From the IMG/VR virus record IMGVR_UViG_3300017991_005548, positions 62,001 through 126,000 of that record: a DNA stretch of 64,000 bases, one strand, 5' to 3'. This stretch comes from a virus. The first letter of the stretch is position 1. Every line of letters begins with the position of its first letter. The translations under genes and the position numbers were made by a program. This document shows, one piece after another, positions 55,926 to 64,000 of this stretch. The notes beneath the pieces are model-generated. The model was not told the origin of the DNA. It ran no database searches and saw nothing but the letters and a program-made list of their open reading frames with translations.

Positions 55926-57131
55926 TTATACTCCACAACCTATGTATCTGGAATTATAATCACTATATGTCTCCTGAAGAGACTTCAGTGAAGTCTTGTC
56001 TTTGCTTTTAGAGTTATGGCCTTTAAGTTTCGATTCTGCAAAGAAAAGAATCCATGACTTCAGAAATTCTTCGTCATGTCCAGACCCCTTAATCGTATCC
56101 AAGATAACCCCCGCATGACGTACTTCCACTCGATATTCATGGAACTGCGCGTCACCGTATTTTGATTTTACAACACTTCTATAAAACTGGACAAGTGATT
56201 TAGAGTCTTTCATCGGCTCTAAAGACTTGAATGTTTCGAATTTTGCTTCTACGTTTTTCTGGGGAACTCTCTTTCTCTGTTTAGTTTCCTTCACCAGATT
56301 GTCATCTTTTGGTGAGAGGTTTGCCTCAAGTTCTTTATGTTCTTCTCTGGTATTTTTTTTAGGAACCAACTTATTATAAACACCTAATGGCAAACGATCA
56401 TAAAAATGCTCATCTTCTTCCAAACCTTCATAGGCGTTCATTTTGGAAATTCTGCTGTTCAGTCCATTTAGATATTCTTTATACCCAACGCTTTCATTCC
56501 ATCTTTCTAACTTAGCCTGAACATCAGGATGCATTTTCCCAACCATTCGATCAACGAATTGGCAAAACGATTTGCGAACATCATGGATCGATGACTTATC
56601 TCCACTTTCAGAAAGGATTTTGAGCATACTCATGACCATGTTTTTGGTAGGGGCGATGATTTTTCTGATAGTTTTCGGAGTAACTACTCCTTCAGTATTG
56701 TAAAATTTCCATAAACCAATGTCCCTCTCAAGAATGAACATATAGTTTCTTGGAAAGCCACATTTCCAAACATAGAAAATGTTGTTCTCATCAAGTTCAT
56801 TGATTCGTTTGACAATATTACCAACATCTTTATTTGCCTCTTTCCCTTCCATCCTGTATTTCACTGGATGACAGTTCTCCAGAAGCAGAACAGGATTGAC
56901 AGGTATGTTTGTGTAAATCCTTCTTTCTTCTGACGCATCATAATATTTTGAATCTTTCTTGTAGTACATTTTATTAGATATGATCTGATCAAAGATGACC
57001 AAAGAAAGTTTCGTTAAGGTGGCGGGATATAAGCCAGCGTAACAACTCAGAAGATTCAAATTACATAGCTTGTAATTATTCTGATGTTCTGTTAGCTTAT
57101 TTCTCGCTTCGTTTTTCGCTTTTGTAGCCAT
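55926..57131 (-). CDS. Unknown protein of the replication cluster
   Basis: 401 residues from ATG 57131 (MATKAKNEARNKLTEHQNNY), with GAGG 6 nt upstream. Mixed alpha/beta, with a Lys-rich central region (LVKETKQRKRVPQKNVEAKF). Sits between the methylase and the helicase loader-like gene. Not recognised. Confidence 0.55.
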   Translation of the reverse strand: MATKAKNEARNKLTEHQNNYKLCNLNLLSCYAGLYPATLTKLSLVIFDQIISNKMYYKKDSKYYDASEERRIYTNIPVNPVLLLENCHPVKYRMEGKEANKDVGNIVKRINELDENNIFYVWKCGFPRNYMFILERDIGLWKFYNTEGVVTPKTIRKIIAPTKNMVMSMLKILSESGDKSSIHDVRKSFCQFVDRMVGKMHPDVQAKLERWNESVGYKEYLNGLNSRISKMNAYEGLEEDEHFYDRLPLGVYNKLVPKKNTREEHKELEANLSPKDDNLVKETKQRKRVPQKNVEAKFETFKSLEPMKDSKSLVQFYRSVVKSKYGDAQFHEYRVEVRHAGVILDTIKGSGHDEEFLKSWILFFAESKLKGHNSKSKDKTSLKSLQETYSDYNSRYIGCGV

Positions 57132-57138
57132 AGGAGCC

Positions 57139-58479
57139 TCATCTTGCAATAATAAGGTACTCTACCCCACGTTCCACATATTTGTGTCCATCATCCAAGT
57201 AGTTCTCGAAGAAATGGTTGGCATCAACTTTATTCTTGCCTTTTCTGTACTGGTAGGTAATCGGAACCTCTATTACTTTTATGTCTGTTTTTCCAGCATT
57301 CCTGATGGTCGATGTGATAGTGTCAATATCTGCATATGAAGAGTCATTGTAGCTTAAAATCCATGTTTTGAATTTCAGACATAGACTCAATAAATACTCA
57401 AACTCGGCCTGATATCCCTTCTTGTTTGAGAACCTTTTTGAACCTTTCTGTATGTGCTCTAAGTCTTCCAACTTTTCCTCATATAAATATTCTTCCAAGA
57501 ACCTGTATAAGGTGGAGTAGTCGCTACTAGCCCCACCATAAGGGGGATCTAAGTAAATCAGATCTGCATTAATAATCCCCCCTTCTAATAATTCTACAAC
57601 ATCCGAATTGAAAACCAAGCTTTCTCCAGAAGAAAGAACAGAATTAAATTTCCCCAACTGTATGTCAATGTCGGTAATTTCCTTCCCTTTGTTCTTGTCA
57701 TGCTTTAGTCTATGTTCTAGATCCGCAATGGTTTGCCCCTGATAATACCTACCGCCAAGGAAGCAATGTCGGTTGATATGATTTTCCATAGCCATCAAAG
57801 AAAATGCGCCTTTGTATTTCTCGCACATTTCGTTCATTGCGGCTTCAAACATAATCTCATTATTGTCATCCCGTCTCTTTCTGGTGGTATCTCTCCATTT
57901 CTCGGTCCAGAATGATTTTCCAACTTGATGGGTGGACCTTAATTTCTTCAGATCTTTGCCATAGACAGAGAAATTACTGTTTGGGATGCTTGCCAAAGTC
58001 GCTTTGTTAAGAAGATCAATCCCGCAGTAAAACTTCTGTCCACATAATATCTCTACATTCCTTCGATAGCGATCAAGGAATCGACATTCTTTCTCTGTAA
58101 AGAACTTGCCTTTATAGTTGTCGAGAACAAACGTTCTGCAACCTTCTGGTTGGTTTTGGCATAAGAATCGGATGTCGTCTTTGGTAACGGGCATAGTGGC
58201 GTTTTCCAAAAGACAAACTGCTGTAATGGACGAAGAAGTTAAAAGATCATTGCAGATAACTTTCTTCCCCATAGCTTTGAAAAGAAGAGATACCATAGCG
58301 CTCCCGCTGAAAGCATCGAACGCGCTGTCGAATTCAATACCTTCACTTTCTATGGTATCCCAAATATGTAACAGGAGCCTTCTCTTGCTTCCAACGTAAT
58401 TACTTGGGAGAGAAGAGATGTTTTTGACAATAGATTTTTTATCCCTGTCATTCTGCAACACTGCGAAAAAATCATCCAT
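57139..58479 (-). CDS. D12-class N6-adenine DNA methyltransferase
   Basis: 446 residues. SNYVGSKRRLLLHIWDTIES holds the SAM motif, FDAFSGSAMVSLLF the FxGxG-type loop, and LIYLDPPYGGASSDYSTLYR the DPPY catalytic motif, in the D12 class order. The C-terminal SYNDSSYADIDTI is typical. Recognition of a short sequence such as GATC is likely but unproven. Could protect phage DNA from restriction. Confidence 0.85.
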   Translation of the reverse strand: MDDFFAVLQNDRDKKSIVKNISSLPSNYVGSKRRLLLHIWDTIESEGIEFDSAFDAFSGSAMVSLLFKAMGKKVICNDLLTSSSITAVCLLENATMPVTKDDIRFLCQNQPEGCRTFVLDNYKGKFFTEKECRFLDRYRRNVEILCGQKFYCGIDLLNKATLASIPNSNFSVYGKDLKKLRSTHQVGKSFWTEKWRDTTRKRRDDNNEIMFEAAMNEMCEKYKGAFSLMAMENHINRHCFLGGRYYQGQTIADLEHRLKHDKNKGKEITDIDIQLGKFNSVLSSGESLVFNSDVVELLEGGIINADLIYLDPPYGGASSDYSTLYRFLEEYLYEEKLEDLEHIQKGSKRFSNKKGYQAEFEYLLSLCLKFKTWILSYNDSSYADIDTITSTIRNAGKTDIKVIEVPITYQYRKGKNKVDANHFFENYLDDGHKYVERGVEYLIIAR

Positions 58480-58511
58480 GAAACGCCTCGTAAAATAATG
58501 TACTTCATTGT

Positions 58512-58539
58512 ATTATACTCTGGGATCTTGGAAAAACAA
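58512..58539 (-). promoter_or_regulatory. sigma70-type promoter for the methylase operon
   Basis: Minus-strand TTGTTT, 16-bp spacer, TATAAT, 33 bp upstream of the methylase start. Confidence 0.7.
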
Positions 58540-58546
58540 GAAAGAC

Positions 58547-60097
58547 TTAGATATCAAAGATGGTAAAATTCTTACCTGTATCCATGATCTCATCTATTTC
58601 CCCCAATATATAGTCATCGCCAGCGGAATTAATGAGATTAAATCTCTCTTCAGCTTTCAGGAGTTTCTTCACCTTATTATTCTGTTTGGTAAGAAATCTG
58701 GCTTTGTGGTTATAAGTAACAACAATAGATTTGTCTCTGGGATTTGCAGAACCTCTATCTGGTCTGAGAGTCCTGCCAACTCTTTGATAGACTCTGGTTG
58801 CAGATGCACCACCTCCAGCAAGCAAAGCGGCATCAAGTGTAGGAATGTCCAAACCCTCATCTGCAAGAGTAGTTGCAATCATGCACATGATATTTTTATC
58901 TCGCAGATCTTGGATACATTGTCTACGTTTTTTCCCTGTCATCTTCCCAGTTACAAATGGAGTATTTGGGATAAGTTTCTTCAATGCCTCTCCATGATGA
59001 TAATGCTTAACAAGAATTAACGTACTGAGATCTCTGCTGATAAGATGATTGGCTGTCCTGGCTACATGAGCATGAAAAGCATCATTCTTTGTTACACATT
59101 TTGAATAAACGGACGAGAATGTTGATGGTACACTATCATGATGAATGGGATCAAATAATATATATGGAGTGAGAAGATATCCATGGTCAATTAGGTATGA
59201 TGCGCTAATGTCAACAATCTTCTTGCCAAATAAGCCCTGTAAGACGATCTCTGCGTTATCTTCCCTATAAGGGGTAGCCGTACCGCCAAAGCGCCAGTAA
59301 GCGTTTGGAGAGGCCCCTATAACGTCTCTACAGATCTTTGAACTGGCATGATGACTTTCATCAAGGTATAAGCCCTTTGTGGCTCCTAGAAGCTTTCTAA
59401 TGGCTTTATTTTTATCATGTGAGAGAATATCGTTGTCATCCCATACATCTTCATTATCAAACATATAGTCGCTGATCTTAAAAACGTCCTCTTCATGAAG
59501 ACTTCTGACCACAGATTGAATCGTACAAACATTTATATCTTTGATATCAAAATTTCCTGCACCAATTCTTCCGATTGGAACGTTCAGAGTGGAAGATAGG
59601 GTGTCGTAAGCCTGATCAAGCAAATCTCTTGTTAGAACGTAGAACATAAATGGAGCAGTTTTGATTTCGCCAATAAGCTGAGACACCATCATAGTTTTTC
59701 CGCCACCTGTAGCGACTTTAAGTATCCCTCTAGTTCTACTCAAAGCTCTGCTAATAGTGAAATCCTGATAGTCTCTTTGTTCAAAACATTTAGGGGGTTG
59801 GAATTCAAGGAATGGGATGTTCTTTTCAGGAGCAGACCTAATGTCGTCCTTTTTATGAGGAATGTTGTATTTATTCAATACATTTATCACTAGAGACAAC
59901 ATTCCCGTAAGGAATGACTGTCCTTTATTTTTGTGATAAAACCTTATACGGCCATCCCATTTCTTATCTTGATAAGATTTAGCGAATGGAGCGGCAGGAG
60001 AGAAGTACGAAAGATGTCTATGAAGTTCATCTTGTACGTAGTCTGGTAAATGTCCCACAATTTTCGAATTTGCATTTCCGATCAGTATTTTTACCAT
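58547..60097 (-). CDS. UvsW-like DEAD/DEAH helicase
   Basis: 516 residues. RGILKVATGGGKTMMVSQLI is Walker A, LYLDESHHASSKICRDVIG the DESH box, FGGTATPYRED motif III, and VYQRVGRTLRPDRGSANP motif VI. The N-terminal part (PDYVQDELHRHLSYFSPAAP) resembles T4 UvsW, a helicase that rewinds and remodels recombination and replication intermediates. All motifs are intact. Confidence 0.85.
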   Translation of the reverse strand: MVKILIGNANSKIVGHLPDYVQDELHRHLSYFSPAAPFAKSYQDKKWDGRIRFYHKNKGQSFLTGMLSLVINVLNKYNIPHKKDDIRSAPEKNIPFLEFQPPKCFEQRDYQDFTISRALSRTRGILKVATGGGKTMMVSQLIGEIKTAPFMFYVLTRDLLDQAYDTLSSTLNVPIGRIGAGNFDIKDINVCTIQSVVRSLHEEDVFKISDYMFDNEDVWDDNDILSHDKNKAIRKLLGATKGLYLDESHHASSKICRDVIGASPNAYWRFGGTATPYREDNAEIVLQGLFGKKIVDISASYLIDHGYLLTPYILFDPIHHDSVPSTFSSVYSKCVTKNDAFHAHVARTANHLISRDLSTLILVKHYHHGEALKKLIPNTPFVTGKMTGKKRRQCIQDLRDKNIMCMIATTLADEGLDIPTLDAALLAGGGASATRVYQRVGRTLRPDRGSANPRDKSIVVTYNHKARFLTKQNNKVKKLLKAEERFNLINSAGDDYILGEIDEIMDTGKNFTIFDI

Positions 60098-60110
60098 TGA
60101 AAGTCATCTT

Positions 60111-60323
60111 TTATTTATCTATTCTGCAAATTCTACCAACACAATTGCAACCTGAAGGTTTCTCTTCTGGAGGGTTGTCAACCAAAACAACAACCATAGC
60201 CCCTTCGCATTTAGGACAGATTGTTGAGGTGTTGTCTACATGTCCGCACATAGCACATTTCTTCATTGAACTGATAACAGTTGGTCTGGTTGGTTCGGAA
60301 TGTCCTCTTTTAATCATACTCAT
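60111..60323 (-). CDS. Small zinc-finger protein
   Basis: 70 residues. CAMCGHVDNTSTICPKCEG gives a classic four-Cys ribbon, and the C-terminus has GCNCVGRIC. It lies next to the helicase and a second zinc protein. Function unknown. Confidence 0.6.
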   Translation of the reverse strand: MSMIKRGHSEPTRPTVISSMKKCAMCGHVDNTSTICPKCEGAMVVVLVDNPPEEKPSGCNCVGRICRIDK

Positions 60324-60709
60324 AGTGAATTTTCCTTTAAAAACTTTTCCACTATGTTATTATACCCAAGTTTATACATTTCTTCCTCCACAACAGGATC
60401 TTTTGTAGGTATTTTACCATCGCTGATGTAATCTGTCAACTCATCCAGAGATTTCTCAATGGCTTTCTGAAAGTAGACAGTATTCATGATCCCACATTTT
60501 TTACAGTAGTATTCAACAGCGATATCACCAAAGTTCCTGGCATTCAGGCAAACAGATATTTGTCGGACCCCATTCTCTTTGATTCTCTTTCTACAGGTTG
60601 GGCATTTTACTAGCGCCCAATCTGGAATCCCCATTCCCTCTGACATTTTTTGATGGAAATCAAGAAGCCCATCCCTCATGTCCTTCTCTTCATAAAAATT
60701 ACTTTCCAT
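60320..60709 (-). CDS. Zinc-ribbon protein
   Basis: 129 residues from ATG 60709, which overlaps the TAA of the gene upstream. VKCPTCRKRIKENGVRQISV and YYCKKCGIMNTVYF make a four-Cys ribbon; the C-terminal part is helical. Not recognised beyond zinc binding. Confidence 0.6.
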   Translation of the reverse strand: MESNFYEEKDMRDGLLDFHQKMSEGMGIPDWALVKCPTCRKRIKENGVRQISVCLNARNFGDIAVEYYCKKCGIMNTVYFQKAIEKSLDELTDYISDGKIPTKDPVVEEEMYKLGYNNIVEKFLKENSL

Positions 60710-60941
60710 CTTCCTGTTTTTCGGCCCCGTTTTGAGTTTCTTCAGTTTCCCCACTGTTTTCTTCTACTTGCACTTGCGCTTCTTTGATCAACCTCTCTTT
60801 CTCTCGTTTGAGATTGGCGAGAACTCTACCCAAGTCTCTATAAGCAAGCACTTCCTGCCCATTAAGCAGTTTGCTGTCGATTTTCTCAACATCTCTTATC
60901 AGAGAGTCAAGAACGTTAACATTTTTCCATAAATCACTCAT
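60699..60941 (-). CDS. Small coiled-coil protein
   Basis: 80 residues, MSDLWKNVNVLDSLIRDVEK then a charged helix and an acidic tail. It overlaps the metalloprotease-like gene by 8 bp. Function unknown. Confidence 0.55.
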   Translation of the reverse strand: MSDLWKNVNVLDSLIRDVEKIDSKLLNGQEVLAYRDLGRVLANLKREKERLIKEAQVQVEENSGETEETQNGAEKQEDGK

Positions 60942-62904
60942 TTTTTTGTCCCTCCAGTTCTTCTATGACACTGTCAATAATATCTTTGAAAAGTATCGCA
61001 ATGTTGTAGTTCTCAGGTGTTACCTGTCCTCCGACTTTATCTCTGATCATTTCGTCAATAGAGATTCCTGACTTCAGTTCGAACTTAATTTGCTCACTAT
61101 GAGCTTGTCTTTCATCCTTATCTGTAAGATACAGATACCAATACTTATCACGATCAGTGTCTTTAAGCTTTGGATCTTTATTATACTGATTTTCGTGCTC
61201 TGGATTTGTAATTGAGAACAAATTATGCGCATATTCATGAACCAGAGTAGAAGCCTGTTCCGCAGGAGAGGGCATGTCAACCGTATCAATTGCGATCAAT
61301 GGAGGATTAACAAAGATGCCCTTGGCAATCTCATATGGAGCTTCGATTTCAGACTTCTTAAACGACTCTGCGCTCATGAATCCCCCTTTGATTCCCTGAC
61401 CAAACAACATCTCAACAGGGCCAACAACAACGTTCAGATTCTCAAATGAAACTTCCCTTTCTTTAGCCAATGGCTCAAGAAGTTCACAAGCATCATAATA
61501 ATCTTTTAGATCCCTAAGATGAAAAGAGTCTCCATCTCCAATCCTGATACTTCTGGAGTTATGATCACTACGAAATTGAGGTTTATCTTTCCCCTCTGGA
61601 ACTTCAGTTTCGTTGAAGTATCTGACTTTTGCCAATTGTGTAAGACGATCTTTATCACCTTTCACCATATTGACATAAGAATGATCATCTGACTTGATGT
61701 CAATCGTATTGGTATAACGATTGTATCTCGTAATGAGTGGGATGGTTACTGGATGGAAGAACTTCCTCCAGATTTCTTCTCTAACATAGACAGGAGTCTC
61801 GATAATAACAAACTTAGTTTTGGTATTATAATCAATGACTCTGAACCATGGGATCTGTCTATCTGCACTTAATTTTCCATTTCGAATCATAGATGAAATA
61901 TTAATAGGGAATTTATCATCGGTTTTAAATGACACATAGTATGGTGTCTTCGCAGGGTTCTCATGCCCATCCTCTTCAAATGAATAAGCAATCTTCATCA
62001 ACTCATTGGCAGACCCGATAAGCTGATGGAAGTTCCCGACATTTTTAATGAAGATGTTGCTGATCTCTTCAAAGGTCCAACCAAGTTTCAAAAACCTTTT
62101 GATAGCAAAAAGAAAAGCGTCTCTATGTGCTTGTGGTGCATCTTCGGCATAATCGCCAAAAACAGAAGGGTCAAAGAAGTATTCCCGATAACCATTCAGG
62201 ATATGCCATTCCTTTTCTGGGGCTGATGGTTGAGGATCGCTACCGATATTAATTAAAATAAAGGGAGCCTTCTGAGAGAGAAGATTCTCAGGCTTATCCC
62301 GCTTACGTCCATCAATGTCTATCTCTTCATAAAAATTAATCCCTTTGGTATCATGTGGAGAGACATAGCCCCCAAGAACAGTACCTTCTCGATCATCCTG
62401 GGTTCTCATTTTTAAGTGGGGAGGGAGGGCCTTCGCAACAGATGGCATACGATTGAGATTAACCTCAATGATTGGAATCCTGTCAACGTTTTCTCCACCA
62501 AGATCTTTATGGATTAGATCCTTGATATTTTTGAAGCCATCAAGATACCGTACTCTTAAAGATGAGAAGGGCGATCCATAAATGATAGGTTCTTTTGAGT
62601 AAGTTCCAAAAGTCTCAACGACCTTATCTTTGATCTTGTCAAAGAGTTCTTCAAACTGATAGTTAGTGAAATAATCTTTGTTGATAACATAGAACCTTCC
62701 AGAGTCGATATCATAACAGACCTGTAGAAGGTGTTTGGCATCGAATCCCTTGAACTGCTCCTTAAGAAGCTCCAAGGCGGTTTTTGCATTCATGCTGACA
62801 GGAGCACGAAAAATTCTGGATTTGTGGTTTTTAGTTGGTAATGACGCAAAATAACTAACGATTTGGTTTCTTAGATTCGAGGTAGTCTGTTGCTTCGATG
62901 TCAT
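60934..62904 (-). CDS. Large protein with HExxH metalloprotease motif
   Basis: 656 residues from ATG 62904; an upstream ATG at 62952 lies in the previous gene. ASTLVHEYAHNLFSITNPEH in the C-terminal quarter is HExxH with an acidic residue further on, typical of gluzincin-like peptidases; the rest is not recognised. Two segments (MSAESFKKSEIEAPYEIAKG) may form the substrate face. It could cleave virion precursors or host proteins. Metal binding is inferred. Confidence 0.65.
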   Translation of the reverse strand: MTSKQQTTSNLRNQIVSYFASLPTKNHKSRIFRAPVSMNAKTALELLKEQFKGFDAKHLLQVCYDIDSGRFYVINKDYFTNYQFEELFDKIKDKVVETFGTYSKEPIIYGSPFSSLRVRYLDGFKNIKDLIHKDLGGENVDRIPIIEVNLNRMPSVAKALPPHLKMRTQDDREGTVLGGYVSPHDTKGINFYEEIDIDGRKRDKPENLLSQKAPFILINIGSDPQPSAPEKEWHILNGYREYFFDPSVFGDYAEDAPQAHRDAFLFAIKRFLKLGWTFEEISNIFIKNVGNFHQLIGSANELMKIAYSFEEDGHENPAKTPYYVSFKTDDKFPINISSMIRNGKLSADRQIPWFRVIDYNTKTKFVIIETPVYVREEIWRKFFHPVTIPLITRYNRYTNTIDIKSDDHSYVNMVKGDKDRLTQLAKVRYFNETEVPEGKDKPQFRSDHNSRSIRIGDGDSFHLRDLKDYYDACELLEPLAKEREVSFENLNVVVGPVEMLFGQGIKGGFMSAESFKKSEIEAPYEIAKGIFVNPPLIAIDTVDMPSPAEQASTLVHEYAHNLFSITNPEHENQYNKDPKLKDTDRDKYWYLYLTDKDERQAHSEQIKFELKSGISIDEMIRDKVGGQVTPENYNIAILFKDIIDSVIEELEGQKNE

Positions 62905-64000
62905 ATTCAATTCTCGCTTTGAACTCGCCCAAATTCCACGAATCTGGATCAACGGGTTCGTATGTTTTGCCGTTAAGTATCAACTTATAGTTGAATATTG
63001 CTATCGTTGTTGGCCAACTCTTTCCATTGTACTGATTACACATTCCAAGACCATGAATCCAAGCGGAAGCTTCTGGTTCGTTGTATCCCTGGTCCATTAA
63101 ACCTGAGAATCCAACAGCATAACAGCCGAATCGGATTGATGGATAATGTATATGCCCAATAAATGTGTTATGACCTAACGATCTTGACGCTTTCTCCAAT
63201 TTGTTTCCATTTTGGTTGTAAAAGGTCATGTCGCCATGTATGAACTTGGCGCTACCTATTTCCAGTACATTCTTAAGATAAGTTATCTCGTATCCAGAAT
63301 TTGTCAAGTCGCAAATGAACTCAACATTGAGAATTGAGTTCAATTGAGGGTATTTTTTTATGAAATCCTGGGCAAATCGCTCATGGTTACCTGTAATCGC
63401 ATGGCGTTCCTTTGCCCATTTTGCCATTCGTTTCATAATATAGCTGGTTCTTGCCCCTTCGTTCAAATAATCACCAAAAATTACATGTCCTTTGTCCAGA
63501 TCATGGTGGTTAATTGCCTTGGCATCAAAAAAGTCTCCAACATTAACTAATACATCTGGTTTGTAATCTTTACATACTTGTTCCTGGAGATCAAGCACAT
63601 TAGCGTCATGACTTGGAGCATGCATGTCAGCCGTCACAAAAATCTTTTTACTTGGTTCATGTACGCCTTTTGAAGAAATGATTTTGTCGAAATACGAAGT
63701 GTAGTATTCGCCATTTATTTGCTGAACCAAACATGGTACAACAGTATGATCCCCATCTTCATTTACATGAACAATCAGAATCCCCTGATTCCAAATCTCA
63801 TATTTATGCTTTTGCTTTCTATACTTAGAAAACCCATCATGATAGGCGACTTTCACAGTCCTTCTGTCTTGAAAGTCAATCTGTTTGATAGTTCTAATTA
63901 TGTGTTTCTCGCATAATGATCCAGGAGACATGAAGAAATGGGAAGATCCATCAGATGCGGCTTTAGAAACAACCTCTTGTCGATGACAGTTCACAATCAT
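62855..64000 (-). CDS. Metallophosphoesterase (calcineurin-like), possibly partial
   Basis: At least 381 residues; the frame begins with ATG at the very edge, so it may extend further. FVTADMHAPSHDANVLDLQE, LVNVGDFFDAKAINHHDLDK, AITGNHERFAQ, FIHGDMTFY and FIGHIHYP supply all metal ligands of the calcineurin fold. The N-terminal third is a separate domain (YHDGFSKYRKQKHKYEIWNQ). It overlaps the HExxH gene by 50 bp. Likely a nuclease or phosphatase; substrate unknown. Confidence 0.75.
   Translation of the reverse strand: MIVNCHRQEVVSKAASDGSSHFFMSPGSLCEKHIIRTIKQIDFQDRRTVKVAYHDGFSKYRKQKHKYEIWNQGILIVHVNEDGDHTVVPCLVQQINGEYYTSYFDKIISSKGVHEPSKKIFVTADMHAPSHDANVLDLQEQVCKDYKPDVLVNVGDFFDAKAINHHDLDKGHVIFGDYLNEGARTSYIMKRMAKWAKERHAITGNHERFAQDFIKKYPQLNSILNVEFICDLTNSGYEITYLKNVLEIGSAKFIHGDMTFYNQNGNKLEKASRSLGHNTFIGHIHYPSIRFGCYAVGFSGLMDQGYNEPEASAWIHGLGMCNQYNGKSWPTTIAIFNYKLILNGKTYEPVDPDSWNLGEFKARIEYDIEATDYLESKKPNR

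Noticed and set aside
1-64000. CRISPR array
   Set aside because: The repeated segments found are tRNA genes, Ser linkers or gene-family copies; no regular repeat-spacer pattern.

Overview
The window looks like part of the genome of a very large tailed double-stranded DNA phage infecting a Gram-negative bacterium. It is AT-rich, densely packed and mostly transcribed on the minus strand. It carries replication genes (DnaB-type helicase, a stand-alone CHC2 primase zinc module, UvsW-like helicase, D12 adenine methylase, dCMP deaminase), two spanin-like lipoprotein gene pairs, homing endonucleases, and an unusually large translation toolkit. The toolkit includes about 40 tRNA genes, an IF-3 homologue, a vWA protein of the DUF2828/Ro60-like type, and what reads as an RNase P RNA.

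Layout. 1-6755: a PhoH-like PIN protein (cut by the edge), a tyrosine phosphatase, two tRNA-Phe genes, an ADP-ribosylglycohydrolase whose 5' end carries an inserted homing endonuclease, and a DHH phosphoesterase. 6800-8735: a small zinc protein, a divergent promoter with a 30-residue membrane miniprotein, then tRNA array 2 (Pro/Glu plus odd members). 8816-16304: small proteins, IF-3, a spanin-like pair, a structured intergenic region (11.75-12.17 kb) and a glycosyltransferase/FkbM pair. 16407-26805 (plus strand): a structural block of Ser-rich modular adhesins and tandem beta-helix-like proteins with deletion derivatives. 26865-29842: Hsp20, then tRNA array 3 (His, Met, Asp, Val, Ile, Trp, Arg) with an HTH endonuclease-like gene inside it. 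29868-38765: small proteins, a second spanin-like pair, the Ro-like gene with a transcribed leader of about 450 nt, a sulfotransferase-like protein, DUF458, a deoxyribosyltransferase-like protein, and the RNase P RNA at 38120-38328. 38766-44430: NadD, an Smr-like protein, a metallophosphoesterase, scattered Ser tRNAs and tRNA array 4 (Ser, Leu, Tyr, Cys). 44426-64000: DnaJ, a Clp unfoldase, glycosyltransferases, the replication genes, an HExxH protein and a metallophosphoesterase.

The main discovery is regulatory. Each of the four tRNA arrays (2.7, 7.3-8.5, 27.4-29.6 and 42.8-44.1 kb) is preceded by the same unit: a sigma70-type promoter with a 16-bp spacer, a 14-26 codon leader ORF with a ribosome-binding site, and an intrinsic terminator before the first tRNA. 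The leader codons match the downstream tRNAs. Array 4 encodes Ser/Leu/Tyr/Cys tRNAs and its leader has 13 consecutive residues drawn only from S, L, C and Y. Array 3 encodes Val/Arg/Asp/Met/His/Ile/Trp tRNAs and its leader has 12 consecutive residues drawn only from V, R, D, M, H, I and W. The array 2 leader is rich in Glu and Pro, and the leader before the tRNA-Phe pair contains FRFF. In all four, a segment just after those codons can pair with the 5' arm of the terminator, which is the classical attenuator layout. I infer that the phage senses tRNA shortage by ribosome stalling and answers by reading through into the matching tRNA genes.

Further RNA oddities fit the same theme. A conserved stem-loop motif interrupts three tRNA genes and lies between the two halves of an apparently circularly permuted one. 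A second permuted tRNA candidate lies nearby. Several amino acids have two tRNAs of different architecture. A possible Y-RNA-like transcript sits upstream of the Ro-like gene. All functional statements here rest on reading the sequence; no search or folding program was run.
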